DNA from: Streptomyces sindenensis
GTDB taxonomy: Bacteria > Actinomycetota > Actinomycetes > Streptomycetales > Streptomycetaceae
Reading direction: 5' to 3'
Assembly: GCF_014649035.1 (NCBI RefSeq)
Contig: NZ_BMSG01000020.1
Span: 62,001-126,000, forward strand
Length of the DNA: 64,000 nucleotides
Below, piece after piece: positions 33,618 to 42,746 of the stretch. The translations under genes and the position numbers were made by a program. Below the pieces are notes generated by a model. That model searched no databases. It worked only from the letters and a program-made list of their open reading frames with translations, and was not told the DNA's origin. Within the stretch, counting starts at the first letter, position 1. Each line of letters begins with the position of its first letter.

Positions 33618-34820
33618 TCAGAGGAAGGTCTGCCCCTCGCCCCGGTACGTCGGAACGCTCGCGGTGACCCGGTCGCCCTCGATCAGGTGCAGCGTGTCGA
33701 AGCGCTCGCACAGCTCCCCGGCCTTGGCGTGCCGGAACCACACCTTGTCGCCGATCAGCAGATCGTCGGCGGGGGAGCCCAGCAGCGGTGTCTGCACCTC
33801 GCCCGCGCCCTCCTGCCGGTCGTAGCGCAGCCCCTCCGGCAGATACGGCACCGGCGAGCGGTCCGCGCCGGCCGCGCCGGACGCCGGATAGCCGCCCCCG
33901 AGCACCGTCACCACGCCCACCCCGGGCCGGCGCACCACGGGCTGCGCGAACAGGGCCGCCGGACGGGCGGTGAACGACGTGTAGTTGTCGAACAGCCGGG
34001 GCGCGTACAGCCCCGAACCGGCGGCGATCTCCGTCACCGCGCTCTCGGCCGCCGTGTGCTGCACGCTGCCCGTGCCGCCGCCGTTCACGAACTCCAGCTC
34101 CGGCGCGACCGCCCGGACCGCCCGCACGACCTCCGCCCGGCGTACCGCCAGCTCCTTGCGGGCGGCGGCCTGCATCAGCCGGATCGCCCGGGACCGCAGC
34201 GGCCGCCCGACGACCGCGTCCCCGACCCCGGCGACATGGCCCTCGTACGCCATCAGCCCCACCAGCCGGAAGCCGGGCCTGCGCGCCACCGAGCGGGCCA
34301 GCTCGGCGAGCTGGGCGGGGGAGCGCAGCGGCGAGCGCAGCGCCCCGATCCGCACCCGGCCGCCCAGCATCCGCAGCGAGGTGTCCAGCTCCAGGCAGAC
34401 CCGGATCTCCTCGCGCCCACCGGCACGGGAGGCGTCGATCAGCTCCAGCTGGGCGTGGTCGTCCACCATCACCGTCACGGCCGCGGCCAGCTTCGGATCG
34501 GCCGCCAGCTCGGCGAAGGCGGCCCGGTCCGCCGACGGATACGCCAGCAGTACGTCGTCGAATCCGGCCCGCGCCAGCCACAGCGACTCCGCCAGCGTGT
34601 ACGACATGATCCCGGCGAACCCGGGCCGCGCGAGCGCCCGCTCCAGCAGGGTGCGGCACCGCACCGACTTGCTCGCCACCCGGACGGGCTTCCCGGCCGC
34701 CCGCCGCACCAGATCGTCGGCGTTGGCGTCGAGCGCCTCCAGATCCACGATCGCGATCGGGGCGTCGAGATGGGCGGTGGCCCGGTCGTAGCAGGTCCGG
34801 TCAGCGGTGCGGGCAGTCAT
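33618..34820 (-). CDS. Alanine racemase-like PLP enzyme (D-threonine aldolase/D-serine dehydratase type)
   Basis: 400 residues. The N-terminal TIM barrel of the alanine racemase fold is visible (APIAIVDLEALDANADDLV), with the PLP lysine at ASKSVR (Lys51). ELEFVNGGGTGS and the C-terminal beta domain follow the D-threonine aldolase/D-serine dehydratase group rather than true alanine racemase, which has VKANAYGHG. Probable substrate is a D- or beta-hydroxy amino acid; not resolved by sequence. ATG 34820; it stands alone between convergent and divergent neighbours. Confidence 0.85.
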   Translation of the reverse strand: MTARTADRTCYDRATAHLDAPIAIVDLEALDANADDLVRRAAGKPVRVASKSVRCRTLLERALARPGFAGIMSYTLAESLWLARAGFDDVLLAYPSADRAAFAELAADPKLAAAVTVMVDDHAQLELIDASRAGGREEIRVCLELDTSLRMLGGRVRIGALRSPLRSPAQLAELARSVARRPGFRLVGLMAYEGHVAGVGDAVVGRPLRSRAIRLMQAAARKELAVRRAEVVRAVRAVAPELEFVNGGGTGSVQHTAAESAVTEIAAGSGLYAPRLFDNYTSFTARPAALFAQPVVRRPGVGVVTVLGGGYPASGAAGADRSPVPYLPEGLRYDRQEGAGEVQTPLLGSPADDLLIGDKVWFRHAKAGELCERFDTLHLIEGDRVTASVPTYRGEGQTFL

Positions 34821-35008
34821 GGCCGCAGCTTGCCAGAGAGCCGCTACGGCTGGGTAGGGGGACGATCGGGACAGATCCTCCGGCGCCCGGCAGTCCTGTT
34901 CCCCGCAGCCCGCCCACAGCCCGTAGAGTGACCTGCACGCGAGCACCAACGGGCCTGTCACCGGCGGTGATCCGTGGTCGGTACGAGGATGTGTCAGCAG
35001 GGGGCCGG

Positions 35009-36415
35009 ATGAGTACCGAAGCGCAGCGCGCTCCTGTCCCGCCCCGCCCGACCACTCCTCCCACATCCCCGCCGGCGAAGCCCCCGACACCGCCCCGCCC
35101 CGGGACGCCTCCGGCCCCCGCAGCCCCCGCCGCCCAGTCTCCGGGCCCCGCCCAGGAGGCTCCCACCGCCCCGTCGGCCGCATCGGACCGATCCGGTCCA
35201 CCGGCAGCCTTCACCCGGCAGGGCGCATCACGCCGCCAGGCGCCCCCGGCACAACCCGGCCCGCCCACCGCAAGCCCCGCGCCCGCGCCCACGAGCCCCG
35301 CGCACCCCGGCCCGCCCGCCGCAGGCCCCGCGTCCTCCGCGCGCCCCGGCCCGCCCAGCGCGCCCGCCGCAAGCCCCGCGCCCTCCGCGCACCCCGGCCC
35401 GCCCGCCGCAGGCCCCGCGCCGCCCCCGACCACGAGCCCCGCGCCCTCCGCGCACCCGGGCCCGCCCACCGCGCCCCCCGCCCAGCCCGCGACCAGCCCC
35501 ACCCCGCCCCCCGGCACCTGGCGCAGGCCCGTCGGGGCCGTCGGCCCGACGCCCGCGCCGGGGGCCGTTCCTCCGCCCCCCGGTGGCCACCGGACGCCCG
35601 TCCGCCCCGGCTTCCCCGAGACGCCCGTCGAGACCACCACCCGGCTGCGCCCCGTCAGGCCCCGGCAGCGGTGGCGTACGACGGCGGCCGCCGCCTGCGT
35701 CGTGCTCGGGCTCGGGCTGATCGGCGGAGCCGTCACCGGCGCCTGGCTGACCGGCGACTCCTCGGCCGGGACGGCCAGGAGCCCGTACACCGCCGCCCGG
35801 GACGCCTGGCACAGCGTCCCCGTCGACACGCTGTTCCCGCGCACCCTGAAGGGCCGGGGCGCGGGCCCCGGCGGCACCCACCGCACCTGGACCCGGGTCG
35901 CCGTCGCCGCCGACAGCACCTGCAAGGACGGCCTCGATCCGCTGCTCCTCACCACGCTCCGCCCCGTCGGCTGCGAGCGGCTGCTGCGCGCCACGTACAC
36001 CGACGCCACCCGCTCCGCCGTCACCACCGTCGGCCTCGTCTTCACCGAGGCCGACGCCTCCGGCATGCAGGCCCTGCGCACCCGGTTCACCGAGCAGAAG
36101 CTCGGTGCGCGCAAGGACCTGATGCCGCGCACGTACGCCCCCGAGGGCACCTCCGCGGCCTCCTTCGGCGACGAACAGCGCGCCAGCTGGACAGTCAACC
36201 CGCTCACCGAGATCCCGGTCGTCGTCCTCGCCGTCTCCGGCTTCGCGGACGGCCGCGCCGTCGCCGAACCGCAGCCCGCGGCCGACGCCATGGCCTCCGG
36301 CGCCGAGACGGCCGTCGCCCAGGCCGGGCTCGGCCACGAGGCGAAGGGCGTCGCGGACCGGGTGGAGCGCGGACTGCGCGCAGCCGTCGCCGACCTCACG
36401 GAGCAGCCCGGATGA
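35009..36415 (+). CDS. Pro-rich single-TM membrane protein
   Basis: 468 residues. Residues 1-215 are extremely Pro/Ala-rich with four PGPP-containing repeats (AHPGPPAAGPAPS-like, about 85-150). One TM helix (about 227-247, TTAAAACVVLGLGLIGGAV) puts the C-terminal about 210 residues outside the cell. It is translationally coupled (ATGA overlap) to a mycosin-like protease, so the two probably act together at the cell surface. I do not recognise a named domain in the exported part. Confidence 0.8.
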   Translation: MSTEAQRAPVPPRPTTPPTSPPAKPPTPPRPGTPPAPAAPAAQSPGPAQEAPTAPSAASDRSGPPAAFTRQGASRRQAPPAQPGPPTASPAPAPTSPAHPGPPAAGPASSARPGPPSAPAASPAPSAHPGPPAAGPAPPPTTSPAPSAHPGPPTAPPAQPATSPTPPPGTWRRPVGAVGPTPAPGAVPPPPGGHRTPVRPGFPETPVETTTRLRPVRPRQRWRTTAAAACVVLGLGLIGGAVTGAWLTGDSSAGTARSPYTAARDAWHSVPVDTLFPRTLKGRGAGPGGTHRTWTRVAVAADSTCKDGLDPLLLTTLRPVGCERLLRATYTDATRSAVTTVGLVFTEADASGMQALRTRFTEQKLGARKDLMPRTYAPEGTSAASFGDEQRASWTVNPLTEIPVVVLAVSGFADGRAVAEPQPAADAMASGAETAVAQAGLGHEAKGVADRVERGLRAAVADLTEQPG

Positions 36416-37593
36416 CCCGCCGACCCCGCCGCGCCCTCGCCGCGCTCTGCGCCGCCGCCGTCCTCGTCCTCACCCCCGCCGCGCCCGCCCACGCCGACGC
36501 CATCCGCGACCAGCAGTGGGCCCTGGACGCCCTCCACACGGACCGGGCCTGGCAGACCACCCGCGGCGACGGCATCACCGTCGCCGTCCTGGACACCGGG
36601 GTCGACGACGCCCACCCCGACCTCACCGGCCAGGTGCTCCCCGGCAAGGACCTCGTCGGCTTCGGCGCCGCCCGCGGCGACTCCTCCTGGGCCCTGCACG
36701 GCACCGCCATGGCCGGCATCATCGCCGGACACGGCAACGGTCCCGGCCGCACCGACGGCATCCTCGGCATCGCCCCCGAAGCCCGGATCCTGCCGGTCCG
36801 GGTCATCCTCGAATCCAAGGACCCGGCCCGCGCCAAGGCCCGCAAGACCCGGGGCGCCGCACTTGCCGACGGCATCCGGTGGGCCGCCGACAACGGCGCC
36901 GACGTCATCAACCTCTCCCTGGGCGACGACAGCAAGTCCGCCCACCCCGACCCCGGCGAGGACGAGGCCATCCAGTACGCCCTGTCCAAGGGCATCCCCG
37001 TGATCGCGTCGGCGGGCAACGGCGGAGAGAAGGGGGACCGGATCTCCTACCCCGCCGCCTACCCGGGGGTGATCGCGGTCGCCGCCGTCGACGAGTACGG
37101 CACCCACGCCTCGTTCTCCACCCGCCGCTGGTACGCCACCGTCAGCGCCCCCGGCGTCGACATCGTGGTCGCCAACCCGGACGGGCACTACTACATCGAG
37201 TGGGGCACCTCCGCCGCCGCCGCGTTCGTCTCCGGCTCGGTCGCCCTGGTCCGGGCCGCCCACCCCGGTCTCTCCCCGGCCCAGATCAAGAAGCTTCTCG
37301 CCGACACCGCCCGCGACGCCCCCGCCCAGGGCCGCGACGACTCCCGCGGCTACGGCATCGTCGACCCGGCGGAGGCCATCGAGGCGGGCGCCCGGCTGCG
37401 CCCGGCGGACCTGGACGCCAAGGCCGCCCCGGCCGGACACCGGGGGCGGTACTTCGGCGCGGGCCCGACCCCGCCCCGTACCGCCGACGGGACGGCCAAC
37501 TGGGCCGCCCCGCTCGCCGGCGGCCTCGGCGCGGTGCTGCTGGCCGCCGCCGTCGTTCTGTGGCGCGGCCGCAACGCCCCCGGCCACCGCTGA
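36412..37593 (+). CDS. Mycosin-like subtilisin protease, membrane-anchored
   Basis: 393 residues. Signal peptide (about 1-28, ending AHA), S8A subtilisin domain with the triad in order: Asp in AVLDTGVDDAHP, His in LHGTAMAGIIAGHG, Ser in WGTSAAAAFVSG. The C-terminal TM helix (about 366-385) followed by RGRN matches type VII secretion mycosins (MycP). Mycosins stabilise and process for ESX systems, but no eccB/C/D/E is in this window, so it may serve a distant T7SS or act alone with the coupled Pro-rich protein. Confidence 0.88.
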   Translation: MTRRPRRALAALCAAAVLVLTPAAPAHADAIRDQQWALDALHTDRAWQTTRGDGITVAVLDTGVDDAHPDLTGQVLPGKDLVGFGAARGDSSWALHGTAMAGIIAGHGNGPGRTDGILGIAPEARILPVRVILESKDPARAKARKTRGAALADGIRWAADNGADVINLSLGDDSKSAHPDPGEDEAIQYALSKGIPVIASAGNGGEKGDRISYPAAYPGVIAVAAVDEYGTHASFSTRRWYATVSAPGVDIVVANPDGHYYIEWGTSAAAAFVSGSVALVRAAHPGLSPAQIKKLLADTARDAPAQGRDDSRGYGIVDPAEAIEAGARLRPADLDAKAAPAGHRGRYFGAGPTPPRTADGTANWAAPLAGGLGAVLLAAAVVLWRGRNAPGHR

Positions 37594-37642
37594 CCGAGCG
37601 CGTTCGCCCCTTCGGCGCACGCCGGGCCCGGACGCCGCCGAG

Positions 37643-37704
37643 CCTCGTCGGCGTACGCCGGACCCGGCCACCGCCTCGTCGGCGTACGCCGGACCCGCCC
37701 ACCG
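37643..37704. repeat. 31-bp tandem repeat, two copies
   Basis: Two adjacent units, 37643-37673 and 37674-37704, differ at one base. Each contains the palindrome CGGCGTACGCCG. A degenerate third unit precedes them. It lies between the mycosin and SseB genes. Confidence 0.75.
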
Positions 37705-37751
37705 CGACACCTGCGAGCAGGCCCCCGGGCGCCAGGCACTACCCTCGTCCC

Positions 37752-38480
37752 GTGGAGCTCAAGAACATTCCGGACCCCGGTTTCTCCGACGACGACGGCT
37801 CGGCCTCTCCGGCCTTGACCAGCGCACTCGACGCATGGTCCCGGGACCGGACCGCCGTCGGCCCGGTCCTCACGGCCCTGCGGGACGCCCGGCTCCTGGT
37901 CCCCGTCGTCGCCGTACTCGGCGAGGTCGAGGAGGACGAGAGGGGGCTGCGGCGCGAGAAGACCAGCGACATGGCCGTGCCCACCCTCAAGGCGGGCGAC
38001 CGGCGCGCGCTGCCCGCCTTCACCTCGACCGCCTCGCTCGCGCTCTGGGACCCCGAGGCGCGCCCCGTCGCCGTACCGCTGCACCAGGCCCTCCAGGCCG
38101 CCGCCCACGAGAAGGCCGACACCGTCGTCCTGGACCTCGCCGGGCCCGTGACCTTCGAGCTGAGCGGACAGGCGCTCCTGGCGCTGGCCGAGAACCGCAC
38201 CACCACCGACCCGCTCCAGGACCCCGCGGTCATCGACGCCGTACGGGACATCGTCGCCGCCGACCCCGCCGTGGTCCGGGCCCACCTCGGCCCCGGCAGC
38301 GCGGACGGCACCCTCGCGCTCGTCCTCGCCCCGGACGCGGTCCCCGCCGAGGCCGCCCGCCGCGTCGCGCAGGCCCTGTCGGTCAGTGAGATGCTGCGGG
38401 CCCGGCTGGTCAGCGGCCTGGACCTGGCCCTCCTCCCCGCCGGAACGGCCATGCCGGGAGAGCCTCTTTTCACCCGCTGA
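37752..38480 (+). CDS. SseB-family protein
   Basis: 242 residues with two related halves: an N-terminal SseB domain (about 20-130, RLLVPVVAVLGEVEEDERGL, MAVPTLKAGDRRALPAFTST) and a C-terminal SseB_C-like domain (about 150-240). It was named after E. coli SseB, enhanced serine sensitivity; biochemical role unknown. It starts at GTG 37752 with weak ribosome binding. Another, shorter SseB-like protein is encoded in the toxin island at 51.1 kb. Confidence 0.85.
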   Translation: MELKNIPDPGFSDDDGSASPALTSALDAWSRDRTAVGPVLTALRDARLLVPVVAVLGEVEEDERGLRREKTSDMAVPTLKAGDRRALPAFTSTASLALWDPEARPVAVPLHQALQAAAHEKADTVVLDLAGPVTFELSGQALLALAENRTTTDPLQDPAVIDAVRDIVAADPAVVRAHLGPGSADGTLALVLAPDAVPAEAARRVAQALSVSEMLRARLVSGLDLALLPAGTAMPGEPLFTR

Positions 38481-38587
38481 ACCACGGGTGAGCCCCGGCC
38501 CGACGAGCGCGAAGCGTCCACCACCATGAGAATTGTCGGGAAAATCGGAGGAATCCGACCAACCGGACGACATCGCGAGGTGGTTCC

Positions 38588-39301
38588 ATGCAGAAGCGGA
38601 TCGTGGCGTCAGAGTTTCTCGGCACCTTGCTGCTGGTGTTTTTCGCCGTGGGGTCCGCGGTGGTCGCCGTCGAATACCTCGGCACGGTGGGGATCGCCCT
38701 CACCTTCGGCTTCACCCTCCTCGCCCTGGCCTATGCGCTCGGCCCGATCTCCGGCTGCCATGTCAATCCGGCGGTGACGCTGGGCATGCTGATGGCCGGC
38801 CGCATCGACATCCGTACGGCCGTGGAGCGCTGGGTGGCCCAGTTCCTCGGCGCGATCGTCGGCTCCGCCCTGCTGTTCCTGCTGGCGAAGCAGATCCCCG
38901 GCCTGGAGACCAGCGGCGAGTTCGGCACCAACGGCTACGACGACCGGTCGGCCGTCGGCATCAACATCGGCGGCGCCTTCCTCGCCGAGGTCGTGCTGAC
39001 GTTCCTGCTCGTCTACGTGGTCCTCGCGGTGACCCACAAGGTCGCGGTCACCGGCTTCGACGGCCTGCCCATCGGTCTGGCGCTCGCGGCGATCCATCTG
39101 GTGGGCATCCCGCTGACCGGCACCTCGGTCAACCCGGCGCGCAGCTTCGGCCCGGCGCTCTTCGCGGGTGGCGCCGCCCTCTCCCAGCTCTGGCTGTTCA
39201 TCGTCGCGCCGCTGGTCGGCGGAGTGATCGCGGCCTACGCCCACCGGCTCACCCACCCCTTCCCCAACGTCCTGCCCGAGGAGACCGAGGACGCCATCTG
39301 A
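38588..39301 (+). CDS. Aquaporin (MIP family), AqpZ-like
   Basis: 237 residues with six TM helices and both NPA boxes, GCHVNPAVTLGML (about 56-68) and GTSVNPARSFGPAL (about 179-192). It forms a water channel in the membrane; the residues near the second NPA box suggest water rather than glycerol, but this is not certain. The ATG has GAGGTGG upstream. A strong bidirectional terminator follows. Confidence 0.92.
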   Translation: MQKRIVASEFLGTLLLVFFAVGSAVVAVEYLGTVGIALTFGFTLLALAYALGPISGCHVNPAVTLGMLMAGRIDIRTAVERWVAQFLGAIVGSALLFLLAKQIPGLETSGEFGTNGYDDRSAVGINIGGAFLAEVVLTFLLVYVVLAVTHKVAVTGFDGLPIGLALAAIHLVGIPLTGTSVNPARSFGPALFAGGAALSQLWLFIVAPLVGGVIAAYAHRLTHPFPNVLPEETEDAI

Positions 39302-39331
39302 GGCCCGCGAACGGTCTCGACGCAAACGCGC

Positions 39332-39368
39332 GGGAGCCCGCCGTCCCACGGGGGGACGGCGGGCTCCC
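39332..39368. terminator. Bidirectional terminator between aquaporin and DUF1844 genes
   Basis: A perfect 16-bp stem (39332-39347 with 39353-39368) between convergent genes. Confidence 0.8.
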
Positions 39369-39390
39369 TGGCGTACGGGGGAGGGCGCGG

Positions 39391-39753
39391 CTAGCCGTAG
39401 ACGGGGCCGGTGTACTTCTCGCCGGGGCCGTGGCCGGGCTCGTCCGGCACCAGTGAGGCCTCGCGGAAGGCGAGCTGGAGCGACTTCAGGCCGTCGCGCA
39501 GCGGCGAGGCGTGGAAGGTGCTGATCTCCGTGGTGCTCGCGTCCAGCAGTCCGGCCAGGGCGTGGACCAGCTTGCGGGCCTCGTCGAGGTCCTTGTGGTC
39601 CTCGCCCTCCTCGGTGAGGCCGAGCTTCACGGCGGCAGCGCTCATCAGGTTGACGGCGACCGTCACGATCACCTCGACCGCGGGGACCTCCGCGATGTCG
39701 CGGGCCATGTCGTCGAAGCCGGGGTTCTCACTGCTGGGGGTCGCGTCGCTCAT
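39391..39753 (-). CDS. DUF1844-family protein
   Basis: 120 residues, mostly helical, no signal peptide. The central VNLMSAAAVKLGL and LDEARKLVHALAGLLDA segments are characteristic of DUF1844, a small bacterial family of unknown function. It lies between aqpZ and infC on the opposite strand, a conserved position next to infC in actinobacteria. ATG 39753. Confidence 0.85.
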   Translation of the reverse strand: MSDATPSSENPGFDDMARDIAEVPAVEVIVTVAVNLMSAAAVKLGLTEEGEDHKDLDEARKLVHALAGLLDASTTEISTFHASPLRDGLKSLQLAFREASLVPDEPGHGPGEKYTGPVYG

Positions 39754-40143
39754 GCCCACACGATAAGGCCAGGCCACCGCCCTTCCGTCCGCGGGCGTCC
39801 CTCCCGCCTCCGTGGTGCGGGTACCGGCGATCGTGCGGTAGTCTGGTGGAACGACCGGCCGGACATCTATGTGCCCGGCCCACAAGTGGAGGCTCCGATC
39901 TCCCACCTGGCCGTCCGTTCAGGACGGCGGGTCACCGGTCAGGCGGCGACCATCGTTCCGTACGGACGATGGGCCCGCCCGATAGCCCCGCGGTCCACCG
40001 CGGCGGTGTTCCGGTAGTTCCTGGAGCCTCGCCTTGTGTTCCGTCCGGGGCATTTTTGCGGTTCCGGCGCGGTTGGTCTTGACGTTACAAGACGTTACGC
40101 GGCTGTCCGCCAGGCGGTCGCGTGGTGCTACCGAGGAGGATCC
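39754..40143 (+). promoter_or_regulatory. Long structured leader before infC
   Basis: About 390 bp with no gene. It contains two hairpins (39950-39972 with arms CCATCG/CGATGG, and CCGCGGTCCACCGCGG near 39988) and the tandem GACGTTAC at 40081-40088 and 40091-40098. It ends with GAGGAGGATCC before the infC start. L20-type autoregulation of this operon is known in other bacteria, so a regulatory leader is plausible. Confidence 0.4.
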
Positions 40144-40803
40144 ATCAGCGCCGAGCCCCGCATCAACGACCGGATTCGCGTTCCCGAGGTCCGACTTGTC
40201 GGTCCCAGTGGCGAGCAGGTCGGGATTGTTCCGCTTGCCAAGGCCCTGGAACTCGCACAGGAGTACGACCTCGACCTGGTCGAGGTGGCGGCGACAGCCC
40301 GTCCGCCCGTGTGCAAGCTCATGGACTACGGCAAGTTCAAGTACGAGTCGGCCATGAAGGCCCGTGAGGCGCGCAAGAACCAGGCGCACACGGTCATCAA
40401 GGAGATGAAGCTCCGGCCGAAGATCGACCCGCACGACTATGACACCAAGAAGGGTCACGTCGTCCGGTTCCTCAAGCAGGGCGACAAGGTCAAGATCACG
40501 ATCATGTTCCGTGGTCGTGAGCAGTCCCGTCCTGAGCTGGGCTTCCGACTGCTCCAGCGTCTCGCTTCGGACGTCGAGGACCTGGGCTTCATCGAGTCCA
40601 ACCCGAAGCAGGACGGCCGGAACATGATCATGGTTCTGGGCCCGCACAAGAAGAAGACCGAAGCCATGGCCGAAGCCCGTGAGGCCCAGGCCGCCCGCAA
40701 GGCGGAGCGTCAGGGTTCCTCCGACGCCGCGTCCCAGGGCGAGACCGCCGAGGCCCAGGCCGACGCGGCCGAGGCTCCGGCCGAGACACCTTCCGAGGCG
40801 TGA
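40144..40803 (+). CDS. infC: Translation initiation factor IF-3 (rare ATC start)
   Basis: 219 residues. IF-3 N-domain (about 1-75, ISAEPRINDRIRVPEVRLVG) and C-domain (about 80-170, HTVIKEMKLRPKIDPHDY, KVKITIMFRGREQSRPELG), followed by an Ala/Glu/Gln-rich tail. It binds the 30S subunit and discriminates initiator tRNA and start codons. The start is ATC at 40144, well placed after GAGGAGGATCC; no ATG, GTG or TTG fits. Non-standard initiators in infC are known to allow IF-3 to repress its own translation. rpmI and rplT follow. Confidence 0.95.
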   Translation: MSAEPRINDRIRVPEVRLVGPSGEQVGIVPLAKALELAQEYDLDLVEVAATARPPVCKLMDYGKFKYESAMKAREARKNQAHTVIKEMKLRPKIDPHDYDTKKGHVVRFLKQGDKVKITIMFRGREQSRPELGFRLLQRLASDVEDLGFIESNPKQDGRNMIMVLGPHKKKTEAMAEAREAQAARKAERQGSSDAASQGETAEAQADAAEAPAETPSEA

Positions 40804-40924
40804 CCTTCGGGGGCCGCCACCCAGGCGCCCCCGGGTCATCCCGGAATCCCATAGAGATCTGACGCCCCTGCAGTCCGGTGCTCCGCACCGTGAGGGGCGC
40901 CACTGACGAGGAGAGAACGGCGCG

Positions 40925-41119
40925 ATGCCGAAGAACAAGACGCACAGCGGTGCCAGCAAGCGCTTCAAGATCACCGGCTCCGGCAAGGTGCTCCGCGAGA
41001 GGGCCGGCAAGCGCCACCTGCTCGAGCACAAGTCGTCCAAGAAGACCCGCTCGCTGACCGGCACGGTCGTCGTGGCTCCGGCCGACGCCAAGAAGATCAA
41101 GAAGCTTCTCGGCAAGTGA
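40925..41119 (+). CDS. rpmI: 50S ribosomal protein L35
   Basis: 64 residues, full length for L35: MPKNKTHSGASKRFKITGSG, HLLEHKSSKKTR. Strongly basic, part of the large ribosomal subunit. It sits between infC and rplT as in most bacteria, with GACGAGGAGAG as ribosome binding site. Confidence 0.97.
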   Translation: MPKNKTHSGASKRFKITGSGKVLRERAGKRHLLEHKSSKKTRSLTGTVVVAPADAKKIKKLLGK

Positions 41120-41226
41120 GGTCCGGCCTCCGGCTCGCCCCGGAGGCACGACCTCGATCACACCGGGACCAATTCGTTTCCGGGCCGTGTGAAGACACCC
41201 ACGGCCCCGCTACAAGGAGTTAACAA

Positions 41227-41610
41227 GTGGCACGCGTCAAGCGGGCAGTCAACGCCCACAAGAAGCGCCGGGCAATCCTCGAAGCCGCCAGCGGCTACCG
41301 CGGTCAGCGCTCGCGTCTGTACCGCAAGGCCAAGGAGCAGGTCACCCACTCCCTGGTCTACAACTACAACGACCGCAAGAAGCGCAAGGGCGACTTCCGT
41401 CAGCTGTGGATCCAGCGCATCAACGCCGCTGCCCGCCAGAACGGCATGACGTACAACCGCCTCATCCAGGGCCTGAAGGCCGCCAACATCGAGGTGGACC
41501 GCAAGATCCTGGCCGAGCTCGCGGTCAACGACGCCAACGCGTTCGCCGCCCTCGTCGAGGTCGCCCAGAAGGCCCTCCCGAGCGACGTCAACGCCCCGAA
41601 GGCCGCCTGA
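41227..41610 (+). CDS. rplT: 50S ribosomal protein L20
   Basis: 127 residues, complete L20: ARVKRAVNAHKKRRAILEAA, SRLYRKAKEQVTHS, LWIQRINAAARQNGMTYNRL. It binds 23S rRNA early in 50S assembly and in other bacteria represses its own operon. GTG start with AAGGAG upstream; a terminator follows. Confidence 0.97.
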   Translation: MARVKRAVNAHKKRRAILEAASGYRGQRSRLYRKAKEQVTHSLVYNYNDRKKRKGDFRQLWIQRINAAARQNGMTYNRLIQGLKAANIEVDRKILAELAVNDANAFAALVEVAQKALPSDVNAPKAA

Positions 41611-41641
41611 TCCAGGCACCGCCTTCCCAGGCAGTACGTGA

Positions 41642-41678
41642 ACCGGACCCGCAGGCGCACGCCGCCTGCGGGTCCGGT
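41642..41678 (+). terminator. Terminator of the infC-rpmI-rplT operon
   Basis: A perfect 16-bp stem (41642-41657 with 41663-41678) and CACGC loop, 31 bp after rplT. Confidence 0.8.
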
Positions 41679-41728
41679 GCGTTGCCGCTGAACCCCACCG
41701 CCGTACGCAGAGAGGCTCGCCGCCGACC

Positions 41729-42574
<846 letters not shown>

Positions 42575-42746
42575 CAAGTCGTCGCCCTCACGGCCCGTCA
42601 GCACACGATCCCGGCCATCCCGCGCCCCCTCCCACCGGCGCACTCCTCTCCGCGCCCCCACAGGGTGTCGCCGGTTCGCCGCCGCCTAGTAGGGTGACGA
42701 ACTCGGGGGCCCACTGCACCTGTTCGAGAGGTGGGGATACGGGAAG

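Noticed and set aside
35260..35480. CRISPR-like repeated units
   Set aside because: These are Pro-rich codon repeats in frame inside a gene, without constant repeat and unique spacers.
34801..37710. 969-codon minus-strand ORF
   Set aside because: It is antisense to the Pro-rich protein and mycosin, with low-complexity Gly/Ala product; no start signal.
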